Assembly (NCBI RefSeq): GCF_900215465.1
Contig: NZ_OBEH01000004.1
Location: 364,359-428,358, forward strand
Source of the DNA: Flagellimonas pacifica
GTDB lineage: Bacteria; Bacteroidota; Bacteroidia; Flavobacteriales; Flavobacteriaceae
Length of the DNA: 64,000 nucleotides
Direction: 5' to 3'
The translations under genes were made by a program, and so were the position numbers. Shown piece by piece: positions 35,972 to 44,475 of the stretch. The notes beneath the pieces were generated by a model. It searched no databases and had not been told where the DNA came from. It worked only from the letters and a program-made list of their open reading frames with translations. How positions within the stretch are numbered: position 1 is the stretch's first letter; each line of letters starts with the position of its first letter.

Positions 35972-37129
35972 ATGCCTATTTATCATAAACTCGGAAAAAT
36001 TCCGCAGAAGAGACATACCCAATTCACCAAACCCGATGGGAACCTTTATTATGAACAATTGTTTGGCACCATCGGTTTTGACGGAATGTCATCTCTGCTT
36101 TATCAAAACCACAGGCCTACCCAAGTCAAAGAAATTTGTGCAGCTATTGATGTAAGACCCAAAATTGCTGTGGAGAAAAATATAACCTCTAGAAAACTGA
36201 TCGGGTTTGATGTGGCGCCAAAAGACGATTTTCTGAATGCCCGTGAACCACTCTTGGTAAATAATGATATCATTATTGGGTTGGCAGCACCGAAAAAATC
36301 ATTGACATCTTACTTTTACAAGAATGCAGATGCCGATGAGATGCTGTTCATTCATAAAGGGTCAGGAACATTACGAACTTTTGTTGGAAACATCCCATTT
36401 GAATATGGAGATTACTTGATTATTCCCCGTGGTATGATCTATCAAATCGAATTTGATACAGAGGACAACCGAATCTTGTATTCAGAATCTTTCCGCCCAA
36501 TTTATACCCCAAAGCGATACAGGAATTGGTTTGGGCAATTGTTGGAACACTCACCTTTTTGTGAACGAGACTATAAATTACCACAAGACTTGGAGACCTA
36601 TGATGAAAAGGATGATTTTTTGATTAAAGTAAAAAAACAAGGAATGTTGCACAACATGGTTTATGCAACGCACCCTTTTGATGTTGTGGGTTGGGATGGA
36701 TACAATTACCCCTATGGATTTTCCATTCATAATTTTGAGCCCATTACAGGCCGTGTTCACCAGCCACCTCCTGTGCACCAAACATTTGAGACGGATGCCT
36801 TTGTTATCTGCTCCTTTTGCCCAAGATTGTACGATTATCATCCAAAGGCCATTCCTGCTCCATACAATCACTCCAACATAGATTCAGATGAAATGCTCTA
36901 TTATGTGGATGGGGATTTTATGAGTAGAACCAATATTGGTCCTGGTCATATTTCCTTGCATCCGGCCGGAATTCCCCATGGGCCACACCCTGGAACCTAT
37001 GAGGCAAGCATTGGTAAAAAGGAAACCTTGGAACTGGCTGTTATGATAGATACATTCAAACCACTGCAAGTAACCGAAAATGCCCTAAAGATTGATGATG
37101 GCAGTTACTACAAGTCATGGGTAGAATAA
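35972..37129 (+). CDS. hmgA: Homogentisate 1,2-dioxygenase
   Basis: A 385-residue cupin-type Fe(II) dioxygenase that opens the homogentisate ring to maleylacetoacetate. Segments include EMLFIHKGSGTLRTF (first cupin), YVIPRG-like YLIIPRGMIYQIEFDTED, PFDVVGWDGYNYPYGF, and HPAGIPHGPHPGTYEAS near the C-terminus with histidines expected at the iron site. It belongs to the shorter Bacteroidota form (E. coli-relative and human enzymes are about 440 residues). It lies 69 bases after hppD. Confidence 0.95.
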   Translation: MPIYHKLGKIPQKRHTQFTKPDGNLYYEQLFGTIGFDGMSSLLYQNHRPTQVKEICAAIDVRPKIAVEKNITSRKLIGFDVAPKDDFLNAREPLLVNNDIIIGLAAPKKSLTSYFYKNADADEMLFIHKGSGTLRTFVGNIPFEYGDYLIIPRGMIYQIEFDTEDNRILYSESFRPIYTPKRYRNWFGQLLEHSPFCERDYKLPQDLETYDEKDDFLIKVKKQGMLHNMVYATHPFDVVGWDGYNYPYGFSIHNFEPITGRVHQPPPVHQTFETDAFVICSFCPRLYDYHPKAIPAPYNHSNIDSDEMLYYVDGDFMSRTNIGPGHISLHPAGIPHGPHPGTYEASIGKKETLELAVMIDTFKPLQVTENALKIDDGSYYKSWVE

Positions 37130-37142
37130 AATCGAAGCACAA

Positions 37143-37201
37143 TGTCACCTCGAGCGCAGTCGAGAGGTCTTAAACAGTTCTCGACTGCGCTCGAACTGAC
37201 A
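37143..37201. repeat. REP-like palindromic element between hmgA and fahA
   Basis: Two copies of the same unit face each other: left arm from 37143 (TGTCA..TCGAGCGCAGTCGAGA..) and right arm ending at 37201, whose reverse complement reads TGTCAGTTCGAGCGCAGTC. The 16-base core TCGAGCGCAGTCGAGA is identical in both arms, and each core is itself a small hairpin (CTCGA / TCGAG). Its GC-rich composition differs sharply from the surroundings. Similar intergenic palindromes are widespread in flavobacterial genomes. Confidence 0.8.
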
Positions 37202-37221
37202 AATTTCATATCCAAACAAAA

Positions 37222-38442
37222 ATGATTATAAACATACCTGAAAATTCAGATTTTTCAATTCATAATATTCCCTTCGGGATTTTTTCAACTGCTGACAGAA
37301 GTCCAAGAGCGGGGGTGGCCATTGGCGAACATATTTTGGATTTGGTCGCCGTAGCTGAACTTGATGTTTTCGATTTCAACACAGCAGTACTTGAAAAAGA
37401 AGTACTCAACGATTTTATTTCCTTAGGAAAAACCATAACAAATAGGGTTAGAAAGGATATTCGACATTGGCTGCAAGATGAAGATTCGGTTTTGGCAGGA
37501 AAGCCAGAGCTTTTTGTCCTCCAATCAGAAGCTCAAATGCATATGCCAGTCTATATTGGTGATTATACCGATTTTTATTCCAGCATAGAACATGCCACCA
37601 ATGTAGGCACAATGTTTCGTGATCCGGCCAAGGCACTGATGCCCAATTGGAAGCATATCCCAGTAGGATATCACGGTAGGGCAAGCTCTATTGTGGTAAG
37701 TGGGGAAGCCATTCACAGACCAAAAGGCCAAACACTTCCCAAAGATTCTGACGCTCCTGTTTTTGGCCCTTCACAACGTTTGGATTTTGAGCTGGAAATG
37801 GGATTCATCACAGGAAAAAACACTTCTCTCGGCCAATCTGTTTCAACAGACGAAGCAGAAGATTATATTTTTGGAATGGTATTGCTCAACGATTGGTCAG
37901 CTCGTGATATACAAAAATGGGAATATGTCCCTTTAGGCCCATTTTTAGCCAAAAACTTTGCGTCGCACATCTCACCATGGATCGTAACCTTGGAAGCTCT
38001 AGATCCGTTCCGCGTTTCTGGCCCAGAACAAAATCCAAAGGTGCTGCCTTATTTGGAATTTGAAGGAACCAAAAATTACAACATCAACTTAGAGGTTGGG
38101 ATAGCTCCAGAAAATACTGAAGAGCAAATTGTCTGTAACTCCAACTTTAAATATATGTATTGGAACATGGCACAGCAATTGGCTCACCATACCATAAACG
38201 GTTGCAATATCAATATTGGAGACCTGTATGGTTCTGGCACCATTTCTGGAAAAGATGAGAATTCCTATGGATCTATGTTAGAATTGGCATGGATGGGCAC
38301 CAAACCATTGAAAATGAATGATGGTTCAGAACGCAAGTTCATTCAAGATGGAGATACTGTGATTATGAGAGGTTATGCTGAAAAAGATGGTAAACGGGTA
38401 GGTTTTGGTGAAGTTTCTGCAAAGGTGCTTCCTGCAAAATAG
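37222..38442 (+). CDS. fahA: Fumarylacetoacetase
   Basis: A 406-residue hydrolase splitting fumarylacetoacetate to fumarate and acetoacetate, the last step of homogentisate degradation. The N-terminal SH3-like domain precedes the catalytic domain. Typical segments are DFYSSIEHATNVGTMFRD (with the catalytic His), GYHGRASSIVVSG, LDFELEMGFITGKN, LLNDWSARDIQKWEYVPLG and GTISGKDENSYGSMLEL. Metal ligands (Asp/Glu in these segments) are kept. A maleylacetoacetate isomerase gene, needed between HmgA and FahA, was not seen in this window. Confidence 0.97.
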   Translation: MIINIPENSDFSIHNIPFGIFSTADRSPRAGVAIGEHILDLVAVAELDVFDFNTAVLEKEVLNDFISLGKTITNRVRKDIRHWLQDEDSVLAGKPELFVLQSEAQMHMPVYIGDYTDFYSSIEHATNVGTMFRDPAKALMPNWKHIPVGYHGRASSIVVSGEAIHRPKGQTLPKDSDAPVFGPSQRLDFELEMGFITGKNTSLGQSVSTDEAEDYIFGMVLLNDWSARDIQKWEYVPLGPFLAKNFASHISPWIVTLEALDPFRVSGPEQNPKVLPYLEFEGTKNYNINLEVGIAPENTEEQIVCNSNFKYMYWNMAQQLAHHTINGCNINIGDLYGSGTISGKDENSYGSMLELAWMGTKPLKMNDGSERKFIQDGDTVIMRGYAEKDGKRVGFGEVSAKVLPAK

Positions 38443-38474
38443 GTTTTATCTTTACACAAACTAAAGAACGTTTA

Positions 38475-39386
38475 ATGTCTGCAACAAAAACAATAGATCC
38501 AACAGCCATTCCGCAATCCGATTTGCACGCATGCTTGCTCTCCGCGGTGGCACCACGCCCTATTTGCTTTGCAAGTACAATTGATGCTGAAGGGAATGTT
38601 AATTTGAGTCCTTTCAGTTTTTTCAACGTGTTCAGTTCCAATCCACCCGTGATGATTTTCTCACCAGCTCGAAGCGGCAGGGACAATTCGCTGAAACATT
38701 CCCACCAAAACGTAAAGGAAATACCGGAAGTGGTCATCAATATTGTAGACTTCCCTTTAGTGGAGCAAATGTCCCTTTCTAGCACTGCATATGAGAAAGG
38801 AGTAAATGAATTTGTAAAATCTGGATTGACAGAGGTGGCCAGTGAGAAGGTACGCCCTCCGCGAGTGGCCGAAGCACCAATTTCTTTTGAATGTACTGTA
38901 ACCGAAATTATTGAACTGGCTGATACACCTGGAGCAGGAAATCTAATTTTAGCCAAAGTAGAACTCATTCATATAAATTCTGGATTTTTGGACAACAGTG
39001 GAAAATTGGACCCCAAAAAGTTGGATTTGGTAGGCAGAATGGGAGGTAGTTGGTATACCCGAGCAAGTGGAGATTCACTTTTTGAAATACCAAAACCCAT
39101 CAAAAACAAGGGAATAGGTGTTGACCAATTACCCAAAGGTATTCGCAACAGTTCGGTATTGACAGGAAACAATTTAGGACGACTAGGAAACATGGAACAG
39201 CTTCCTATAAATGGTCAAATTGAAGAAATTGCCAAAGATGATGAAATTAAAATGCTCACCAAAAAGTTAAAAGACAATCCAAGTAAATTGAAAAAGGAAT
39301 TACATTGGGTGGCGCAGCAGATTTTAAACGAAAACAACACTGAAAAAGCATTGGCTATATTGATGTATGCCGAAAAATTAGGTTAA
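38475..39386 (+). CDS. Flavin reductase-like domain protein
   Basis: A 303-residue protein whose first ~200 residues form a flavin reductase-like FMN-binding split barrel, with VAPRPICFASTIDAEGNVNL, SPFSFFNVFSSNPPVMIFSP and KEIPEVVINIVDFPL. The C-terminal ~90 residues are helical and unusual for the smaller family members. Such enzymes supply reduced flavin to an oxygenase or reduce a substrate directly. It begins 32 bases after fahA, and its stop overlaps the next start by one base (TAATG), so it is likely coupled to the aminotransferase. Confidence 0.85.
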   Translation: MSATKTIDPTAIPQSDLHACLLSAVAPRPICFASTIDAEGNVNLSPFSFFNVFSSNPPVMIFSPARSGRDNSLKHSHQNVKEIPEVVINIVDFPLVEQMSLSSTAYEKGVNEFVKSGLTEVASEKVRPPRVAEAPISFECTVTEIIELADTPGAGNLILAKVELIHINSGFLDNSGKLDPKKLDLVGRMGGSWYTRASGDSLFEIPKPIKNKGIGVDQLPKGIRNSSVLTGNNLGRLGNMEQLPINGQIEEIAKDDEIKMLTKKLKDNPSKLKKELHWVAQQILNENNTEKALAILMYAEKLG

Positions 39387-40480
39387 TGAGCAAGGAAATC
39401 GAATCTATTTTCAAATCCTATTTACAACCCAAAAAAGCTTACGAAGGGGGCAAAGGGATTCCTTCCAAAGGTGAAAAAAAAATTTATAAACTTTCTTCCA
39501 ATGAGAATCCTTTGGGTCAGTCGCCCAAGGCTACATCAGCTTTAATCAACGCTGCCAAAAACATCCATATTTATCCTGATCAAACTGATATTCGATTACG
39601 CAAAGCATTAGTAAGGGACTTCGATGAACAACTTGCCGAAGATCAGTTCATCTGCGGAAATAGTGGTTCAGAAATCATAGATATGATTCTGAGGGCTTTT
39701 GTAAATGAAGATGATGAGGTTATTTTTTCCAACCCGTGTTTTTTGCCCTATTCGGTTTTTTCAAGATGGTATGGTGCCGAACAAATAGATGTTGCCTTAA
39801 GGGAACCTGACTATTCATTGGATGTGGAAGGTATTTTGGCTGCAATTAATAATCGAACAAAAATCATTTTTCTGACCAGTCCCAACAACCCGACCGGAAC
39901 ATATATTCCAGAAGCTCTTATGAATGATTTCCTATCCCGAATCCCAAAAAACATAATTATTGTTTTGGATGAGGTCTATCGTCATTTTGCAGATGCAGAA
40001 GATTTTGTTTCAGGTTTACCTTATGTAAAAAAAGGTCATAACATCATTGCCGTCAATAGTTTTTCAAAAACCTATGGTTTAGCTGGACAACGAATTGGAT
40101 ATTGTTACACCACACTCAAAATAGCACAATATATTAGGCAAATCCACAAGCCATTTCTATTACCGCACACCTCAACGGAAGCTGCGATTGGGGCATTAAG
40201 CGACATTGAATTCATCCAAAAAACTGTACAAACCGTATTGGATGGTCGTAAATTTCTTTCTCAAGCTTTTGATAGACTTGGAATCAAGTATTGGCCCACT
40301 CAAGCGAATTTCTTTTTGGTTGATCCTCCGCTACCAGAGTTTGAATTTACCGATTTCTTAATGCAACAAGGTGTTATGGTCAGGCCAGTTTCCCAATTTG
40401 GCGCACCAGGAAAAGTCCGAATTACTATTGGGGATTCAGAAGCCAATGAAGCATTGATTCAAGCTCTTGAAAAAATGTAA
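39386..40480 (+). CDS. HisC-like PLP aminotransferase
   Basis: A 364-residue fold-type I aminotransferase of the histidinol-phosphate aminotransferase group. Landmarks are LSSNENPLGQSPKATSAL, CGNSGSEIIDMI, FLTSPNNPTGTYIP, VLDEVYRHFADAE and the PLP lysine in VNSFSKTYGLAGQRIG, then the terminal substrate-binding Arg region (VMVRPVSQFGAPGKVRITIG). No other his genes are near. Because it follows hppD-hmgA-fahA, it may instead convert tyrosine or phenylalanine to the keto acid that HppD uses (inference). Confidence 0.87.
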   Translation: MSKEIESIFKSYLQPKKAYEGGKGIPSKGEKKIYKLSSNENPLGQSPKATSALINAAKNIHIYPDQTDIRLRKALVRDFDEQLAEDQFICGNSGSEIIDMILRAFVNEDDEVIFSNPCFLPYSVFSRWYGAEQIDVALREPDYSLDVEGILAAINNRTKIIFLTSPNNPTGTYIPEALMNDFLSRIPKNIIIVLDEVYRHFADAEDFVSGLPYVKKGHNIIAVNSFSKTYGLAGQRIGYCYTTLKIAQYIRQIHKPFLLPHTSTEAAIGALSDIEFIQKTVQTVLDGRKFLSQAFDRLGIKYWPTQANFFLVDPPLPEFEFTDFLMQQGVMVRPVSQFGAPGKVRITIGDSEANEALIQALEKM

Positions 40481-40488
40481 GACCAGTC

Positions 40489-43140
40489 TTATAACACAAA
40501 TCTATAGGTAGCCTTCAAAAGGAAAATATTCTGAGGTTTTTGACCAAAAATATTATCTCCTAAACTGGATAATAACCCTTCAGAAGGATTTCCATCTTGT
40601 GAAACATCTTGTGACCATACCAAAAAAATCTCCGACCCTGGTATATACTCCCAACGTATTACCAAATTGGAGCGAAATTGCACAAAGGAAAAATCTGGGT
40701 TATCAAAACTAAAATCTTCTATTCCATTTAAATTTTCGTCAACAGAATAGGTATCATCCACTAACGATACTTGATTCTCATTATAAAGTTGAAATCTATC
40801 ATCAAATTGCTTCGCTATAGGATTGGTGACTTGTTTAAAATTAGAATACCTGCCTCTTGATATGAACGGTTGTCCCCAATATTGAATGGTTAAATTGGGG
40901 TTAATGGTATAATTCAACCGGAAAGACATACTCAAAGTTCGCTGCTCTATTTCTCCGTTGAGGTATCTTGGCGAACCATTCACATCGTCAAAGTTATCTA
41001 TAAACTGTAGCTTATCATTATTAAGGCTTAATGAGGGAAAAGCGGAAACACTTAAAGCATTGATCGGTTGATAGGTAGCTCCAACTTCTACGTAATGGAA
41101 ATGACGTGAATTATCAATGGCCCGATTCCCTCTTTGAAACATGTTGAACCTAAGCTTCTTTCTTCTATCTGTGCTTATGCTATTCCAAAAATTAATCCCA
41201 GGTGATTGCCGTAACCTTGGCCCTCCCCTAAGCGCAAAATTGGAGTGCTGAACAATCGTATAGGTAGCTCCCAGATTGGAAAACCAATTATTCTTCCAGT
41301 TTTGCCAGCTATTGGTATTAAATCGCAATGCATTATGATTTCCATCAAAGTCCCATGCACTCCAATGGTTATAATTGATTCCAACCCTTCTGAAAGTATT
41401 ATCCGGTTTCAAGGTTTGATACCCAATCCATGTGTAATGGCGAATATCATCTGCCTGACGTTGAAACCCAATATCGTTCAACTCCAATTCCGGTGATCTC
41501 CATGTAGCTCCAGATTCAAATTTCCAGTGACCATTCCCTACTTTCCCAATTTGGATGTTACCCCCACTCCCTGTCAAGGAAGTTCTGGTCGAATCCAAGG
41601 TAACATGGTTGGCCCCCACACGTTGAAACAGGTGTGTAATGGATTCCTGTGTGTTTTTTATAGCTTCTTCACTTCCTATTACATGACTCAATGTCACATT
41701 TCCTGCAACGTACCAATCTCTATTGTTCCATTGATGTTTAAAGTCAACTCCACCTGTGAAAGCAGATTTATGAAGAAAATCCAATTCCGTTGTCAGATTA
41801 TCCCTGTTGGTTGCTGTAAAAATCCCGCCAATATATGAGTTGCGGTCGTTAAAGTCTTTTTGCAGTCTTCCCACAAAATAATTCGTTAGCGGCTCCACCA
41901 ACTCTCTTCGCCTATCACCATTTTCTTCACTTATCACCGCATATCGTTTTGCAGTGACGCTTTCCAATACTCCAATGGCCCATCCATTCTTGGTTTTACC
42001 ACTAAACTTTGCTGCTCCAATAATTGGGGTATTATCTGGCTGATCCACAAACTCATTATCTTCGGTATCCGGAGAACCTTGTGGACTTCTTCCAATACGT
42101 CTGGAATAAAAAATGTTATCAAAACTAAAGGTATCCCCTGCTTCTGATTGTGAAACCCTGAAATCAAAAATATTCTTGTTCTCCACAAAAAAGGGCCGTT
42201 GCTCTCTAAAGAAAATCTGAAAACCATCCAGCGCAATTGCGGAAGGGTCCGCCTCCACTTGACCAAAATCGGGATTGACCGTTAAATCCAAAGTTAAATC
42301 ATTTGTCACTCCAATTTTAGCATCTAAACCCACAGTAATGTCATTTTCACTACCATCTCTAAACGGATTCCCTTCTTCGGCTTCATATGTTTCCGCACTA
42401 GTAACGGTATACGGTTGAATTTCCAATTGGTTTTGGGGCTCTATGTGCTTGAGTCCATGAAGTTCCCCAAACTCACTAACCCACCCTGGCGTATCAACAG
42501 GTTTTCGTTGCCAAAGTGAACGCTCCTCTGCCCTAAAAAATCTTCGTGTGGATTGCAATCCCCAAACTTGCTCATCTCCTTTCCCAAATTTTAACTGACT
42601 AAGAGGTATACGCAACTCAGCTGTCCAGCCTTCTTCATCAATATTTGATTTGGTGTACCAAATGGGATTCCAACTTTCATCCCAATTATTACCATTGTTA
42701 GAAATAAACTCATCACCTTTTACCCCAGCTGCGGTTACGGTAAAGGAAAATGCTGTTCGCTGATCATGATAGCTATCAATATTGAATTCAATCCAATCTC
42801 CATCAAAATCATCTCTTCTGGATAAGCGCTCAACTATTTCATCTGGTTCAGAATCATAACATCTTACACCTATATACAGGTTTTTCTCATCATAGACAAT
42901 TTTAAACTTGGTCTGATGGCTTGGTGGAGTATTCTCATCAGGCCTAAACTCAATAAAATCCCCTCCCCATTCAACTAGGTTCCATACCTCATCATTAAGA
43001 AGGCCATCGATCAAAGGAGGCCCACCTTTCTCAATTGATTTTGTAACATAGATTTTTTTAGTGACCACTTCGGTAGAATCTTGTCCACTTACATAGATTG
43101 AGAATAATATAAGTGTATAAAAAATGATTAATTTTTTCAC
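40489..43140 (-). CDS. DUF5916 outer-membrane protein with N-terminal CBM9-like domain
   Basis: An 883-residue exported protein starting with GTG and a signal peptide (LIIFYTLILFSIYVSG, then Q). The N-terminal ~200 residues are a carbohydrate-binding family 9-like domain: PPLIDGLLNDEVWNLVEW, KIVYDEKNLYIGVRCYDSEP and TAFSFTVTAAGVKGDEF. The rest matches DUF5916, with alternating aromatic strands typical of an outer-membrane beta-barrel, ending in KATYRFVL (terminal aromatic and Leu). The function is not known. It is convergent with the aminotransferase gene across 8 bases. Confidence 0.87.
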   Translation of the reverse strand: MKKLIIFYTLILFSIYVSGQDSTEVVTKKIYVTKSIEKGGPPLIDGLLNDEVWNLVEWGGDFIEFRPDENTPPSHQTKFKIVYDEKNLYIGVRCYDSEPDEIVERLSRRDDFDGDWIEFNIDSYHDQRTAFSFTVTAAGVKGDEFISNNGNNWDESWNPIWYTKSNIDEEGWTAELRIPLSQLKFGKGDEQVWGLQSTRRFFRAEERSLWQRKPVDTPGWVSEFGELHGLKHIEPQNQLEIQPYTVTSAETYEAEEGNPFRDGSENDITVGLDAKIGVTNDLTLDLTVNPDFGQVEADPSAIALDGFQIFFREQRPFFVENKNIFDFRVSQSEAGDTFSFDNIFYSRRIGRSPQGSPDTEDNEFVDQPDNTPIIGAAKFSGKTKNGWAIGVLESVTAKRYAVISEENGDRRRELVEPLTNYFVGRLQKDFNDRNSYIGGIFTATNRDNLTTELDFLHKSAFTGGVDFKHQWNNRDWYVAGNVTLSHVIGSEEAIKNTQESITHLFQRVGANHVTLDSTRTSLTGSGGNIQIGKVGNGHWKFESGATWRSPELELNDIGFQRQADDIRHYTWIGYQTLKPDNTFRRVGINYNHWSAWDFDGNHNALRFNTNSWQNWKNNWFSNLGATYTIVQHSNFALRGGPRLRQSPGINFWNSISTDRRKKLRFNMFQRGNRAIDNSRHFHYVEVGATYQPINALSVSAFPSLSLNNDKLQFIDNFDDVNGSPRYLNGEIEQRTLSMSFRLNYTINPNLTIQYWGQPFISRGRYSNFKQVTNPIAKQFDDRFQLYNENQVSLVDDTYSVDENLNGIEDFSFDNPDFSFVQFRSNLVIRWEYIPGSEIFLVWSQDVSQDGNPSEGLLSSLGDNIFGQKPQNIFLLKATYRFVL

Positions 43141-43311
43141 TTAGTTTCGTTTTTTGATTTGATTAGCCACCCTAAAGACCTCAAAAAAATCAAACAGTTA
43201 CACTCCCGTATGGTTCTGTTCCATTTTTTAACATTTTACCACAAAAAAGCCACGGTTGTTTTTGTCACAATGACCATAATTGAAAAAGTGAAAAATATTC
43301 CCAACCAACCA

Positions 43312-43342
43312 TTTGTAATTCAATCTAATAATTGTACATTTG
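43312..43342 (+). promoter_or_regulatory. Promoter of rplM-rpsI
   Basis: TTTG (43312-43315), 19-base spacer, TACATTTG (43335-43342): an exact consensus match. The leader carries a short hairpin CCCG-TTTAT-CGGG (43346-43358), a possible site for ribosomal-protein control. Confidence 0.8.
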
Positions 43343-43388
43343 CAGCCCGTTTATCGGGATAGGTATTTAAATCAATAATATTCTAGAA

Positions 43389-43844
43389 GTGGATACATTA
43401 AGTTATAAGACTATTTCTGCCAATAAATCTACCGTTGACAAACAATGGTTGTTGGTTGACGCTGAGGGACAAACGCTGGGAAGATTGGCATCAAAAGTAG
43501 CTAAGTTACTTAGAGGAAAACATAAGCCCAATTTCACCCCTCACGTTGATTGTGGTGATAATGTAATCGTTATCAATGCCGAGAAAATCAATTTGACCGG
43601 AAACAAATGGGCTGACAAAACCTATTCAAGGTATACAGGTTACCCTGGTGGACAACGTTCCACTACGGCCCAAGAATTATTGGAAAAGCATCCAGAACGA
43701 ATCGTTGAAAAATCTGTAAAAGGAATGCTTCCTAAAAATAAATTAGGAGCAGATTTGTTCAGAAACCTGAAAGTATATGTTGGCGCTGAGCACGGTCAAG
43801 AAGCTCAAAAACCAAAGGCAATAAACATAAACGACTACAAATAA
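43389..43844 (+). CDS. rplM: 50S ribosomal protein L13
   Basis: A 151-residue L13, an early-assembly 23S rRNA binder. It starts with GTG, giving [20 protein letters not shown], the usual flavobacterial N-terminus. Conserved segments: [48 protein letters not shown] and [11 protein letters not shown]. Its stop overlaps the rpsI start by one base (TAATG), so the two are translationally coupled. Confidence 0.98.
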   Translation: MDTLSYKTISANKSTVDKQWLLVDAEGQTLGRLASKVAKLLRGKHKPNFTPHVDCGDNVIVINAEKINLTGNKWADKTYSRYTGYPGGQRSTTAQELLEKHPERIVEKSVKGMLPKNKLGADLFRNLKVYVGAEHGQEAQKPKAININDYK

Positions 43845-44230
43845 TGGAAGTGGTTCATAAGATAGGTAGAAGAAAAACTGCGGTAGCAAGAGTTTATGTT
43901 TCTGAAGGAAAAGGAAACATTACCATAAACAAGAAAGATTTAAAAGAATATTTCACAACTGCTACATTACAATATAAAGTAAAACAACCTTTTGCATTGA
44001 CTGACACTGAAGATAGTTACGATGTAAAAGTGAATGTATACGGAGGAGGAATAACCGGTCAGGCTGAAGCTGTTCGTTTAGCATTGTCCAGAGCAATGTG
44101 TGAGATCAATGAGGAAAACAGAGCTGCCCTAAAACCTGAAGGATTATTGACAAGAGATCCAAGAATGGTGGAGAGAAAGAAATTCGGTCAGAAGAAAGCC
44201 CGTAAGAAATTCCAGTTCTCTAAACGTTAA
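43844..44230 (+). CDS. rpsI: 30S ribosomal protein S9
   Basis: A 128-residue S9. It has the opening IGRRKTAVARVYVSEGKGNI, YGGGITGQAEAVRLALSRAM, and the basic C-terminus KKFGQKKARKKFQFSKR, whose final Lys-Arg reaches the P-site tRNA. It is the second gene of rplM-rpsI and is followed by three tandem hairpins. Confidence 0.98.
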   Translation: MEVVHKIGRRKTAVARVYVSEGKGNITINKKDLKEYFTTATLQYKVKQPFALTDTEDSYDVKVNVYGGGITGQAEAVRLALSRAMCEINEENRAALKPEGLLTRDPRMVERKKFGQKKARKKFQFSKR

Positions 44231-44234
44231 TATT

Positions 44235-44335
44235 ATACTGGATTTATTTTCAGTATCTATTATAAAAACATCCTGAATTTATTTTCAGGATTAAGTTCAT
44301 TGAAAACCCTGAAACAATTTCAGGGTTAAATTTTT
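44235..44335 (+). terminator. Three tandem hairpins after rpsI, the last a terminator
   Basis: Hairpin 1 is ATACTG/CAGTAT (44235-44256), hairpin 2 is ATCCTGAA/TTCAGGAT (44270-44291), and hairpin 3 is AACCCTGAAA/TTTCAGGGTT (44305-44327) followed by AAATTTTT. The third is a normal rho-independent terminator. The stems share a CTG..CAG motif and the first two share a TTTATT loop, so they look like duplicated and diverged copies. Confidence 0.75.
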
Positions 44336-44475
44336 AACCAAGTTGTCGTTGTTCCAAAGAGCAAAACATATCGACTTTTTGGAATTTAGTTTAGCATCTA
44401 AATGGATAGGGCGCGCAAATTTTGCAACCACCAATCCATTGCTACTACAACGGAACGTAAACTAATTACAAAAAA

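Noticed and set aside
43159-43362. 67-codon open frame on the plus strand upstream of rplM
   Set aside because: It runs through the consensus rplM promoter and has no coding character.
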